In this document: positions 38,185 through 49,795 of the stretch, one piece after another
Position numbering within the stretch: position 1 is the first letter of the stretch
Layout of the letters: each line of letters begins with the position of its first letter
From: Lithodes maja
Taxonomy: Eukaryota > Arthropoda > Malacostraca > Decapoda > Lithodidae
Direction: 5' to 3'
Assembly (NCBI GenBank): GCA_037953745.1
Contig: JBAKBP010004265.1
Coordinates: forward strand, 1 to 64,000
DNA length: 64,000 nucleotides
The notes under the pieces: generated by a model
The model's database searches: none
Told to the model about the DNA's origin: nothing
Seen by the model: the letters and a program-made list of their open reading frames with translations, nothing else
Program-made: the position numbers and the translations under genes

Positions 38185-38314
38185 CCGGTTGTCCTCCACT
38201 GGTCGTTGATCTTGTCTCCGGCCGTGGAGGGTCGGCAGCCATCCGCGGTTGGCAGCTCCGGGAGGTGGTCCCACGGCGTAGACGCCGCCACATCAGGACC
38301 AAGTGATTATTGTT

Positions 38315-38740
38315 ATATTAGGCTATATCCTATACAATGCTTGCCTTTAATTATTTACTTATCGTAGGCTATTATTCATCTTATTCGTGTGCCCTCAGGA
38401 TACACGTTAACCGCTAAGGATATTATTAATTCAAAGTTTTCTTTGTTGTAAAGTAGCCTACATTATTTCCTGAAATTCTACAGTAGTATTAAATTTTTCA
38501 AAGTAGCTTCACTTTTATAAGTCGCTTCACTTTATAGTTTGCATGCTTCTAACATTACTTCGAGCTGATAGGGTCTTAGCTAGACTTATTGATTCCCTTA
38601 TATGTCCCATTCTTGTACCAGTACTTATTTATAAGGCCATGCTTTGTTCGCCACCTCGGGCAAGTGTCCACGAGGGCGGCCAATAGGCCTAGCTAGCTCG
38701 GCTTCCCTCTACTTAATTTTACATGAGGGACCAATAATAT
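38315..38740. other. No gene recognised
   Basis: AT-rich flank of the LINE with no ORF or repeat match seen. It leads into the satellite-like block. Confidence 0.45.
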
Positions 38741-39385
38741 TATTCTCTTCCTATATGAGTAATATGTTATGAAGTGCTTCGATACCAATGATTCCTAAGA
38801 GTTTGCATGACCAAGTGCAAGAGCACCAACTAAACCTATACAATTTGCATGCTTCGAGTCCCGGAGTCGGCGGGGCTCCTGTGTCCCTCTGTTCTCTCCG
38901 GGTCTCCGGGTTTACAACTCTGGGTACTAAATGGTTTCGAGTAAATAAAGTATAAGCACCAACACAATTATATGTTAATTTCTTAAATAGAAAGAGTTTG
39001 CATGAAACCAAATGGAGCAACAAGTTTCCTCCAGTGCAAGAGCACCAACACAATTATGTGTTAATTTCTTAAAATAGAAAGAGTTTGCATGTAAACAAAT
39101 TGAGCAACAAAGTTTCCTCCAGTGCAAGAGCACCAACTAACCCTATACAATTGCATGCTTCGAGTCCCGGAGTCGGCGGGGCTCCTGTGTCCCTCCGTTC
39201 TCTCCGGGTCTCAGGGTTTTAGACCTCCGGGTACTAAATGGTTTCAAGGAAACCGAGGAACAATAAAAACAAAAAAAAAAAACGATGCACAAAGAAGTTC
39301 CGGCTACATGGAGAAACAAAGTTTTCCTCCAGGTGCACAAAACACCAACAAAACCAAGAACGAGTGTTTCCTCCGGGTAGTATCC
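38741..39385. repeat. Satellite-like DNA: ~303-bp duplication with ~83-bp substructure
   Basis: 38805-38945 is repeated at 39108-39245 (shared words GAGTCCCGGAGTCGGCGGGG and GTACTAAATGGTTTC). 38960-39125 holds two ~83-bp units with GTGCAAGAGCACCAAC and GAGCAACAAAGTTTCCTCC. The unit length and the TTTCCTCC word link it to the adjacent minisatellite. Confidence 0.75.
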
Positions 39386-39389
39386 GAGT

Positions 39390-40015
39390 AATACAAAAAC
39401 CAAGGAACCAAAACTTCAGGTTAAATTAAGGAAAGAGAGCTTCGTCCGAATACTCCGGGTACTACTGAAAACCAGGGAACCAAGAAGTTCAGGTTAAATT
39501 TAGGAACAAGGCTTCCTCCAAGTAGGCCTACTCCTGGTACTAGGGGTACTCAGGGTACTCGCAGCAATACTGAACTCCGGGTACATACTGAAAACCCAGG
39601 AACCAAGAGGTTCAGGTTAAAATTAAGGAACAAGAGCTTCCTCCAAGTACTCCGGGGACTCCGGGGACTCCGGGTAAACACTGACAACCCAGGAACCAAG
39701 AGGTTCAGATTAAAATAAGGAACGATAGCTTCCTCCAAGTACTCTGGGTACTCCGGGTAAACACTGACAACCCAGGAACCAAGAGGTTCAGATTCAAATA
39801 TGGAACGATAGCTTCCTCCAAGTACTCCGGGTACTCCGGGTAAACACTGACAACCCAGGAACCAAGAGGTTCAGATTCAAATACGGAACGATAGCTTCCT
39901 CCAAATACTCCGGGTACTCCGGGTAATGCTGAAAACCAAGGAACCATGAGGTTCAGGTTAAATTAAGGAACGAGAGTTTCCTCCAAGTACTCCGGGTACT
40001 CCGGGGGGGGGGGGG
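39390..40015. repeat. Minisatellite with ~83-bp units, about seven copies
   Basis: Each unit has CAGGAACCAAGAGGTTCAG, then AAGGAACGATAGCTTCCTCC, then one to three copies of ACTCCGGGT. The three central units (about 39686-39930) are nearly identical; outer units are more diverged. The array ends in a G run of about 25 (about 39999-40024). Small ORFs across it are by-products of the repeat. Confidence 0.85.
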
Positions 40016-40079
40016 GGGGGGGGGCAATGTTTTCCTTTAGAAACAAACATCTGATGTACCAAAAGGTTCCGGTTAAATT

Positions 40080-42350
40080 AAAGACCAACGTTTCCCTCCG
40101 AGTTCTCAATGTAGAACAATGAATGGAAAAAGAAGGGAGGAGAGTACTCCAGTGGCATTTATGATAGCCTATAGACTATCCCACTTAAATCCATTCTTAT
40201 ATAAGATGTAGCGAATATGCTACCCGACTCTAAATTCTTTAAAAAAAAAAAAAAAAAATCATAGGGCCAACAAGCTACTCGACATTACATGAGCCTTATA
40301 CATAAGGAACTGGTACATGCTTTGGTTCTTTGCTCTTATATTATGTAACATTGATTCTTGGCCTTTTTCTGACAGGTGGGCTATAGCTCTCCTCAGTAAT
40401 CTCCGCCCCCTCACCTGAGCCACAACTGACGAGGTATGTACGCCAGATGTCTTGTGTGAATAGTACTGTACATTGACTAAGTGGGCTCCTAAAAAATGTA
40501 CAAATTGTGCACTCTAAGTGTGACACTACCACAATCCGAGTGGCCACATAACAGCAGCGGGGGCGACTCAGGTATTACTAAACATTTGGGATGAAGTGAA
40601 AGTTTATTTCTCACGCGAGCGCACGATCACGGAAGCGGCCAATAGGCCTAGCTCGAGCATCACTACTGAATTTTATAATATAAGAGATAGATGATCTCTT
40701 CCTATGTAGATATATAGATATATAAATATTATATTATGAAGTTTTTCGAGGGATTTACTTCATTTTTCAACATATAAGCGGGGGGCCAATGGTTCCGATA
40801 TTGTTGACCTATAAGGAACAATGTTCCTCCGGATACTATTCCTATTTTTAAGCCAAATATTGACTCGATATTATGAAGTTTTCTCACGCTCATCACATCG
40901 AGCGCGGAAGTGGCCAATAGGCTATAGCTCAGAGCCTCACTCTACTGAAAGTTACAGCACAAGAGATAGATTAGTATCTTCCTAGATATAAGTATTATAT
41001 GAAGTTTTGCGGTGGATTTACTTCATTTGTCATTTTTCAATGTATATGCTGGGTGCCAATAGTGTGGGCTATTATTGAACTATAAAGGAAAAGTTTCCTC
41101 CGGGTACTATCCCTATCATAAGCCAAATATTGAAATTATATTATGAAGTTTTTCGATGGCTTCACTTCATTTTTTCAATATATATGCCAGGTGCTAAAAG
41201 GTTCCTGCTTACTTATGTTATCACTTATGACATGGAAATAGTTCGGAAACTTTGAACCCTGGAGTCGGCGGGACTCCTGTGCCCCAGTGGGCTATTAGGG
41301 ACAGATGAGGAGCAAAGCTTCCTCCGGATACTATCACAAGCCCAATATTGAATTGATATACACGGACTAACCAATGGTGTCCGGGTACCGGGTACCCAAC
41401 GGACCTCCGGTGACATTGATAATCTACTGATTATTATTATTATTATTATTATTATTCCATTGTTATAACTTAAGTTACTGCAAATTGCAATTACAGTACA
41501 GACTCGAATTGAATTGAACTGAAATAGACCTTGACTCTTAGCTACGGTCCTCTCTCTCCAGTTCTGTATTCCCGATCGGGTTGCTATGAAGGTCTTCGGG
41601 CTTCACCTCCATCTCCGGGTGCTGCCCAACGGCGTGTCTTTCCGGGTCAATGATAAACATCTTTCCCATAAGTTCTCAATGGAGGACAATGAATTTATAT
41701 AAGAGATAGCAGATACGCTACTCTACTCTAACCTCTTTTACGGCATTCATATAGCCAATAGGCTATTCACCGCCAGGTGTTGCCCAACGTAATTTCTTGT
41801 TGAGTCGCTGTTAAAAGTCTTCACCTTGGGTTCTCAATGTAGAACCACGAATGAGAGAAAAAGGGGGGGGGGGGATACTCTAATCATATTAATGATAACC
41901 ATCAACTATCCCACTCTAATCCATCTTTATATAAGATACAGCTGATATACTACCCCGTTCTAACTTCTTTTACTGCATTCATATGTAGCCAACAGGCTAC
42001 TAGGCATTCCATAGGCCTTATGCATGACGAGCCGGTACATGATTTTGTTCTTTGCTCTAGTATTATGTAACATCAATTCTTGGCCTGATGAGCAACAGCT
42101 CTCTCTTGTAATCGCCACGACCATTGTGCAGTGGTTCGGGTTCACAAGATGCAACAAATTCCCCCTTCTTGGGCGTACGAAGTATGTACGCCATCTGTCT
42201 TGTGTTGATTGTACGCTAGCTAGTGGGCTACTAAGAAGTGTACAAACTGTGCACCCTTTGTGAAACATTACAATCTGATTGGCCACATAACTGTGGCTGG
42301 GGCGCCTTAGGTTTTACTCAATATTTGGAGTGATGTAAAAGGTTACATAT
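40080..42350. repeat. Complex satellite-like region with a ~1.7-kb segmental duplication
   Basis: 40100-40600 and about 41830-42340 are diverged copies of one segment: both have TTCTCAATGTAGAAC, ATATAAGAT, TTGCTCT.*TATTATGTAAC, ACGCCA..TGTCTTGTGT and GGCCACATAAC in the same order. Between them are shorter repeats with TATTATGAAGTTTT, GGTGCCAATA and AAGCCAAATATTGA. An (ATT)n tract lies near 41430-41456. No coding sequence. Confidence 0.7.
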
Positions 42351-43700
42351 CCTAAGTCCCAGACATTATCCATAATGCCTACGTGAGTTTCCTGAACATT
42401 CTTTTGCCCACGTCCCAACGAAGTTGGAGACCCTGTTCCAAACAAAGGTTCTAGCAGCAATTAAGTCCAAGTTTAGTCAGAGACAAGAGTCTCTGACTCC
42501 CCAGGTTAGGCTGTCCTCTAAGCTAATGCCTTCTACGCTACCTACTGTTCCTTTACAACCTGTCCTTATATGAATAAAGACCACCACACCGCCTCGTCCC
42601 TCAGGGTCAATTGGTCCTAGTGTTCCCTAACCGGTGAATCAGTAGCGATTCCCACCCTTGACAAGTGGGGCTATTCATAACCCCTTCACTTTGGGTGCCC
42701 TTGAGGAGGACCCGGGGTTTCCCAACAAGCCAATGCCTTTGCTTTATGATCCTGCCCGAGTTTGACAACCAATCGGTGATCCTCCTATTCCGGAAGACGC
42801 GGAGACAGGTATCCCTGAACTTTACCAGGTCCCTCAAGCCGGGGCCCTCAAGGTAAATGAGTTAAAACATCTGCGAGCAAAAGATGCTGAAAGGTGGGGA
42901 ATGGAAATAGCCGTGCCTCCTTTCCCTTCCAGGTCTGATATTCAGTTTTGTGGACAACCCTGCCCCAATATTTTCTGCCACAAAATCCTGGGAGCCTTGG
43001 TCAGATTTCTCTAAGCTTGCTGCTCTTAACCCTCTCCGACATATGACGTGATTTTGAGCCTATTGGGGATACTTTAAAGCCTTTGTTACCATCAGGGGTA
43101 TTTAGAAACCTTTAGTTTAGTTACTTCAACTTCTGCAGTTGTCTTTGAGTTAGCTGTGGGCAGAAAACTAATTTTGGAGAGGTAATTATAAGAGTGAGAG
43201 AACTTTATTTCTTATTGCTAATCTGGCAACCTCTGCGTCATAAATGCGTGAAAGGATTAATGCTATAAAGTCCCTCCTCAATGTGTTCTACAAAGATAGA
43301 AACTGTTGCTACAGACCCTCAGTCTCGCATGTTACCTTCAATGGAGTGGGACAAGGTCCGTGGGTGGAATGAACAGTAGAGGCGGCAAAATTTGCTCTAG
43401 CCATCACTGCAATTGCCCCAAGAAAGTTCCAAATGAGGAACATAGATTTGCTGCTTGTCATATGTGATCTGCACAACAATACAATGATACTTTCACCAAA
43501 CGTTATAGAAGTAATCAAAGAATGATTAAAGCCGATGGTATTAGTGCCAGTTCTAAAAGAAACCACAGTTTTCCTATCCCGCACGTTTCTTGTTCCCAAA
43601 CGAGACAGCTTAAAGATGAGACCAGGCAGAGACCTCTCCTCACTCAAAATTACAGATTTTGCATGCTCACAGTGCCTCGGATACGACTACTCCTTCATCA
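42351..43700 (+). pseudogene. Degenerate retrotransposon fragment, possibly gag and RT of a tyrosine-recombinase (DIRS-like) or gypsy element
   Basis: The plus strand has broken frames. 42685-42870 reads like a gag/linker (PEDAETGIPELYQVPQAGALKVN). Near 43570 SRTFLVPKRDSLKMRPG resembles the SR.F.VPKKDG.RP start of DIRS-type reverse transcriptases. No catalytic motif survives. A TTAA-flanked element (43030-43256) lies inside it. Family assignment is weak. Confidence 0.35.
43030..43256 (-). mobile_element. 227-bp TTAA-flanked MITE (family Q), copy 1
   Basis: TTAA at 43026-43029 and 43257-43260. Its ends, CCCTCTCCGACATATGACG and (inward from the right) TCCTTTCACGCATTTATGACG, are related. It matches the reverse complement of 60693-60921 over its length with scattered differences. 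Confidence 0.85.
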
Positions 43701-44360
43701 GGACGTGTGACTGATAACGTTGAACCTCAAGGATGCCCTTTGGCGATCCTATCTTACACCCTAAATCGAAGGCCTAATAGTCGGTAACCACTATCAGGCA
43801 ATGGGTGTCACACTGAAAGAGTTTTACTACCATGACTAAGTAAGAAGACAAAGTATTTTTCTTTTATAGTAAATAGTACGAGTTGTATGTACTGCATGAG
43901 AGTCTGGTTCTCCTTTCCTCCTTCGGAATCTCCAAAAGGAATAAAAAAAAGGGGGGGGGATGTAGAACATAAATAAGTATACGAAGACCAAGAGTTTTCT
44001 TCTATAAGGAATAAGTACGAGTTGTATGTACTGAAAAAGTATGAACAAATAGTTAATTTTTTGGTTTTTATACCAATGCAAGCAAGAAATGCACTTGCTA
44101 ACTTGTTGCACAGCTTCAGGAGCATTATAGTATGAGATGTTTTGACATTAAAGCATCCGTTCATACAAATTTTTACATCTTGTTCTCCTCAACACATTTT
44201 AAGTTATGACTATTCTTCCATCTTTCCTTCTTTATGAGGCTTCCCAGTATACCCGCCTCTTCTTTCTCTAATACAGTAATTTGAATTTCTCCCGGTGTCA
44301 GCCTATCTGTTAATTGGTTCTCTCTGGATACGTTGAGCATCTGATGTCCCACCTTCGGTC
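43701..44360. other. No gene recognised
   Basis: A short duplicated phrase TACGAGTTGTATGTACTG occurs near 43878 and 44019 (each next to AAGAAAA-type sequence), so 43855-44040 is an imperfect ~140-bp duplication. Small ORFs here have no recognisable motifs. Confidence 0.45.
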
Positions 44361-44895
44361 GTGATATTCTAGGCTCTTCGTCATTGACGAAGGAACCAAC
44401 ATTAAATTACGGGTTTGACAACCCGTAGGGAAGGAAGGAAAACCTTCTATTTAGGAGTGGTTCCGTAGTCAATGACGCAAAGGTTCCCTCCCACCTTCCC
44501 CTTCCCATGCACATGCCCAACTTGATATAACATTTGAGGCAGATAAACATGCTAGAAAATCTGGCATCACGTGCAAGGGAAGCATGACGACAGCATAGCT
44601 GGAGGGCAGAGGCACCGGGAGGTTCGAAATGATAGATTCTTCTTTAAATTCTTATTTCTAGTGGTATTCATTTTCAATGACGAGCCCTTGGTAAGATTTA
44701 ATGGGTATTAACCAAGGATTGTTTATTATGCTATATACGCAACGGTTGTGATAAGAACTCCGGGGAATCCCGAACGGGTCCCGGAATCTCAGCCTATAAT
44801 ATATAGTATAGGCTCTTCGTCATTGACTACGGAACCACTCCTAAATAGAAGGTTTTCCTTCCTTCCCTACGGGTTGTCAAACCCGTAATATGGCA
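44361..44895. mobile_element. Element with perfect 72-bp inverted repeats
   Basis: Arms 44406-44477 and 44818-44889 are perfect reverse complements by eye. The internal ~340 bases include the 305-bp segment shared with 33134-33438. The palindromic word TTCGTCATTGACGAA or near variants occurs at 44378, 44470 and 44816. Perfect arms suggest a recent fold-back or TIR element, but no target duplication is certain. Confidence 0.75.
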
Positions 44896-45671
44896 CTTCC
44901 GTAGGTCACACAAAAATCGATGGGTCTCGCGGCTGTCACAGTAAAAGCTTACCCAGAATTTGTTATATTTATAAAGCATTTTTATTCTCCATGTGTATTT
45001 ATTTTACTTCTATGATGAACATATTAACCTTGAAGAGAGATAAAAGTAAGAACAGCAATTGGAGGTGAACAAAAATCATATATTTTCTCCGCCCGGTAGT
45101 ATTCTGGAGCGGCCGGCTGAGAGACAAACAACGTATAGCAACCAACTGAGCTCTCCAGGAGAGATCTTACACTGCTATAGGGTCTAAATAATTTTTTTGA
45201 GACCGCATGAGAAAAATTTGTGCGGAAAATAACTGATAATTTAAGGAAATAAGAGGAAAAATAGCCGATAATTGAAGTGGAGGCAAGGTTCTTGCTTCCG
45301 AGAGGCCTATCGCATTTGCTATGGTGACCCTTCTGTGAGGCTTATCACGCTTTTCGTGTTAACAGAAAATTAACATGTCCAGCATGCACCCTAGTCAGGT
45401 ATGGAGATGAACGCCGAGGAAGCAAAGCACCCATTGGAGGGTTGCAATAAACACTACATCAAGGTCAAGCATCACTGGAACAATACCCAAGAGCTCTCCA
45501 GTGCAGCTTCAAAATCATCATACCAACATACCACACTGAGGAACAAGCAACGGAATCCTGTAAAAAGCAAGAGGATACAGCCAAAGCACTGGACCTCAGA
45601 CTTGGGAGCACCCCTGTGGATATTGTCCTTTCTTTAGCCGCCGAACTCCAGGATGTGAATCATATCACCTT
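44896..45671. other. No intact gene; diverged TTAA-element relic
   Basis: At about 45230-45290, AAGAGGAAAAATAGCCGATAATTGAAG resembles the AGGGAAAATAGGTGATAACTGAGG word of family P, suggesting an old relative. The 78-aa ORF at 45401-45637 has no recognisable domain. Confidence 0.4.
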
Positions 45672-45854
45672 ATGAATTAGGTGGAAGGAAAATACAGGAA
45701 AGAGCTTGAATTCTTTATTTCTCTTACGTTTCGTGTTATGCAGAACCCATCTTCAGAGAAACAGTCTCTCTGAAGATGGGTTCTGCGTAGCCCGAAACGT
45801 AAGAGAAATATAGAAATCAAGCTCTTTCCTGTATTTCCCTTTCACCTAATTCAT
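45672..45854. repeat. 183-bp fold-back with ~88-bp imperfect arms
   Basis: ATGAATTAGG...CTTCAGAGA (left) pairs with TCTCTGAAGATGGG...CTAATTCAT (right) with few mismatches around a short loop near 45763. The right arm contains CTGAAGA, a possible 5-bp stem GGGTT/AGCCC, then CGAAACG. Confidence 0.8.
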
Positions 45855-47040
45855 CCATTTGTCATAATGGATCAGCCATATCACCTTATGCCAGCCCACG
45901 CAACCACCCAGAGTCACCCAATCTTCAACACGCAGCGTTGGCGCACCAAGACTATAAGGCCGGGGCCTCTGAACATCATCAAGTAAGGTTGAGTTTGGGG
46001 CCCCCCCCCCCCCCCTTACAGAAACTTTTTGTCTCTGTGTACATTAGGTGTAGCATAAATAAAAACAGTGGGGGAAGCCAGGCAAGTAAAAGAGGAGTTC
46101 CAGCAACATCTATCATGTGTATATGTAACCTCCCTCAGTCCCCTGGATACTGCCCTGCTCGATTACAGGATTTGTAGTAGCTTGCCCGTTACTCCAGCAA
46201 TACAGAAAGAGGCATCTTTATTCATATCAAAACATACATACAAGTGTTTAAAGATTATGGCTAATGGTTAAAACATATTTTCCAAGGATTATAAGCAGTT
46301 ATAACCACTGTATAGTAATGAAAACTACCTTAAACCGAAAATAAATACCATGAAAATTTTTATGGTCGTCTCTTAAATATTTTCCAGGAAACTGCACCTG
46401 GCTGTTGCAGATTATATAGATAATATAGTTTATAGGCTATGTAGATTACATAATTGCCAAATATGAAGAACAAAAATAGGAGTTATTTGTTCTATTTTGT
46501 CTCAATCTTTATAGTTACCCGCTTGGGCATCAGAAAGCTCAGATTTTTTACTAGGCCTATTTGTATGTACAGTACTGTACAATAATTATTTATCAAAACC
46601 CGGCTCAAGAGTGTGAATTTTGGCAATTAGTCGTTGGAGTTATGTTACATATCTGCCGGTGGTGGGGTCTAGGCCGTGGCCAGAATTAGATATGGCTGGG
46701 GAAAGTTGAGAGAACTGCTGCCAATTCTAGCAATGAGAAGACTCTGACTGTCAGTCTTCTAAAGAAATATTTTATTTTCCTTTGTTAATCTTTTTATTGT
46801 CTCGCCTTACTCTGATTCACGAACAGCATGGGTATGGGGCTGGCACCCTCCAGGTTAGGTTACCCTAATGCTTCAATTGCAAATGTGAATCGGCAAGGCA
46901 TTCGCAGACATTAATTCGCCTGCCTTCCACGATACTATTTCTAATGTTTTTGAGCATTTTTCTACAAGAAAACCATTTTGTCAGTAGCCTAACATAACCT
47001 AGCAACCTGACCTAACCTTGGAGTGACGCCCCCAGATCCC
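45855..47040. other. No gene recognised
   Basis: AT-rich sequence with a C run at about 45999-46015. CATATCACCTTATG occurs at 45661 and again at 45884, flanking the fold-back. Nothing else is supported. Confidence 0.45.
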
Positions 47041-47079
47041 CATTGGTCTGAAAGTTGATGACAAATACGGAGAGGTCAT

Positions 47080-47170
47080 TGTGTAGCTTAAAGACTCACT
47101 ATACTGTATTACATTGTGTAGCTTAAAGACTCACTGTATTACATTGTGTAGCTTAAAGACTCACTATATT
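47080..47170. repeat. Short tandem repeat, three units
   Basis: ATTGTGTAGCTTAAAGACTC occurs at about 47079, 47114 and 47144, with variable AT-rich spacers. Confidence 0.8.
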
Positions 47171-47176
47171 ACATTT

Positions 47177-47630
47177 AGTAAGGGTAGTGATAGCGGGCAC
47201 ATGATCGTCGCTTTGTTTACGTAAGGTGTACGCTCAGTTATGTTCGCATCTAATTTGACTATTATTTTTGTCAAAATTATCCCATGGCCAGCTAATATTT
47301 GCCCCCTGTAGGCAATATAATATGATTTTAACAGTAAGTCATTGGGGGTGCCCCCCTAAATCTAATATTGTATCCCATGGCCACCTGTAGGACAAATTTT
47401 GTTGTAAGAGTTGTATTACTGATCATGGGATACAATAATAGGTTGATGGGGGGCAGCCCCCCCCCCCCCCCCATACCTTATTGTCATCATTGTATATTGC
47501 CAGCATGGGGCAAATACCAGCTAACCGTGGGATAATTTTTAAAAATTAAAATTAGACGCAAACGTAACTGCTGCAAGCGTACAACTATTGTAAACAAAGA
47601 GATGATACGCCAGCTAATAAAACCCTTACC
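47177..47630. mobile_element. Long-TIR miniature element (~450 bp)
   Basis: The left side (GTAAGGGTAGTGATAGCGGG ... CTTTGTTTACG ... AATTATCCCATGG..AGCTAATATTTGCCCC) is matched by the reverse complement of the right side (GTAAGGGTTTTATTAGCTGG ... CTTTGTTTACA ... AATTATCCCACGG..AGCTGGTATTTGCCCC). Arms are about 150 bp and imperfect. C and G runs lie in the centre. No TTAA border was seen, so it is a different class from the other miniature elements. Confidence 0.7.
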
Positions 47631-47959
47631 TTATATATTTTCTATGAAAATTTTCATTTCCTTCCCTGCATTTATTGATGAAGCTTTTAACACCATATGC
47701 TCCCTTGATTGACAGGGCTTTGATCAGCAGTCAGACACGCTACTGATCATGCCACGGCCCGCGGTTTGACAAACTTACAATGCGTTCATGGGTGCGGAAT
47801 GAATATTGGAATACAGTATTTGAAAGTCGCGCCATGGTCGAAATGCTCTCAAAAGTCACAATGTTAATGGTCGATATATAACTATTATAAAACTGAAGTA
47901 CAGTATCTTCATCTAACCAGTCATAGGTTAGGTTATCAAATGATCGAATTGCCCTTTCT
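47631..47959. other. No gene recognised
   Basis: I see neither coding motifs nor repeats in this stretch before the LINE fragment. Confidence 0.4.
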
Positions 47960-49092
47960 GGGCATAATACTAAGAAGGCTATGGACTGGATTGTGTTCCT
48001 CCTGTTGTACTCAAAAACTGTTCTTCTGTGTTGACTCCCTGCCTAGGCAAACTCTTTCGTCTTTGTCTTTCCACTAACGACTTTCCTTCGTGCTGGATGT
48101 TTGCTCGCATTCAACCTGTCTCAAAGAAGTGTAACCACTCTCAGCCCTCCAACTATCATCCAATTATTCTCATTTCTTGCATCCCTATAAAATTCTTGAA
48201 ACTATTCTTAATTCAAAATTTCTTTAGCATTCATCTTCCCATGAACTACTTTAAAGACCGCTAGTATGGTTTCCTTTAGGACCTCTCTACTGGTAATCTG
48301 TTTGCTTATCTTACTAACTCTTGGTCATCCTTCCTTCGAGACTTTGGTGAGACATTTTGTGTTACGTTAGACATATCGAAAACCTTCGATAGAGTCTGGT
48401 ACAAATCTCCAATTTCGAAACTACCCTACTTCGGTTTCTATCCTTCTATCTGTGTGTTTGCCTCTAATAATCTTTCTGACCATTCCATATCTGTAGTTTT
48501 GGACAGCTATCGCTCACTTCCGCACCAGCTAATAAATAATAAATGCACACTCCAGGACCAGCCGAAAATGGATTTTTCCCCCCTAAAACAGCTTAAATAG
48601 GTGAGAAATGAAGGAAAACAAAAAAAACTCACTTCGGTCATTTGGGGGTCCTAAGTGGGGGAGAGGGGGGGTCCTCAGCCATCAGCTGGTGAAGGGCGCC
48701 TCTTCAAACCTCCTGCGCCAGTACACCGCAGCTGAGTGAGGCTGCATGGCTGATGTACGATGCCTCCAGTTTTCGAGTGACGGTTATTTACACCACCCGA
48801 GCATCATGTGTGACTTCATAGCTCATATATTAGCAACATGTATCACATAATGTCATTGTAAGTGAAGTTACAGTGTGATAAGTGCATAGATTCAAATTTT
48901 ATAAATGCCGACGAGTGGCAAGGCCCGCGTGTGTCCTGGTTACCATGGCGAAGGGCGGCCATCTTGGCCCAAGACGCACGCACGTACACACAGCCAGCTG
49001 ACTAACACCCCACTCCCCTTCACTTTCACTTTTATGGTGCCTCTCTCACGCACTCTGTTTATTGATTTTATACTTTATCATATGTTTTATAG

Positions 49093-49416
49093 TTAGAATA
49101 TGAGTTTTACACATTGTTTTAGGCACTTTTGACTTAGAAATATGGGTTTTGACATTGTATTTTTAGTGGGGAGAGTGTGAGGTGGTGGTGAAGGCAGGCG
49201 TGGGGGAGAACCACACCGCACGTGCTGTTGTGTAGAAATATGACACCTCTCATCCTCAGCTCGTCTCTTCTGACCCCTGCGATGGCCGGGCGGAATTTTA
49301 AAGAATGCCATGGGGTCTGGGTCATCCTCCTCCTCCTCTTCCCCACTTGGTGGGGAGTCAACTATGTCATGGGGAGCAGTGGGGGAGCGATACCCACTCT
49401 CCCTTTGTTCCAACAT
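49093..49416 (-). pseudogene. Short acidic ORF, possible piggyBac transposase N-terminus
   Basis: It starts with ATG at 49416 and has a SGEEEEEDDPDP acidic run followed by HRRGQKRRAEDE. Its position behind the 5' end of a TTAA element suits the N-terminus of a deleted transposase, which is often acidic. No catalytic domain follows; the ORF ends after 107 codons. The piggyBac assignment is inference from position and composition. Confidence 0.35.
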
Positions 49417-49499
49417 CGCGAATCAACGAGGTAGGTCAGACACTCGCGAAGTTAACAGGAAAACTGTCTTCCCCCCTCCTCTTGCGCGTCCCACTGCCC

Positions 49500-49795
49500 A
49501 CTCCCCACCACGGCAGGACTTAGGGGTTGCCAAGAATTGCCACTGTTCGGCAACATCATAAGGTATATCCCATACAAATTTGAACCCCCTAGCTACCATA
49601 AGACAAGAGTAAATAAGGTCGAAAGTGGCGGTGAGATAAGTGGGTAAACTGGCGCTCCCCACTCGCCCGTCCTCACCCGCGCGGCTTGACTTGGGGGTTG
49701 CCGAGTACCGCCACTCTTCGGCAACATCATAAGGTATATCCCATACAAATTCGTACCCTCTAGCTACCATAGGACAAGAGTAAATAAGGTCGACA
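49500..49795. repeat. Tandem duplication, ~165-bp unit
   Basis: TTCGGCAACATCATAAGGTA followed by TATCCCATACAAATT and AAGAGTAAATAAGGTCGA occurs at about 49545-49622 and 49717-49794. Confidence 0.85.

Larger units (their letters stand above)
34346..38314 (-). mobile_element. Non-LTR retrotransposon with a perfect 14-bp target duplication
   Basis: The insertion is 34360-38300, flanked by AAGTGATTATTGTT at 34346-34359 and 38301-38314. On the minus strand it runs from a GC-rich 5' end, through a 2A/PHD-like segment, endonuclease and reverse transcriptase, to a 3' end that finishes (AAC)n. Its last ~80 bases (containing GGCCAGGCAGCTTAGGGAAC) recur at 54237-54310 and 62354-62440. The frame changes several times, so this copy is probably inactive although its insertion looks fairly recent. 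Confidence 0.9.

Noticed and set aside
39390..40015. CRISPR-like regular repeats
   Set aside because: The ~83-bp units are contiguous tandem repeats without unique spacers, in a eukaryotic context. This is a minisatellite.
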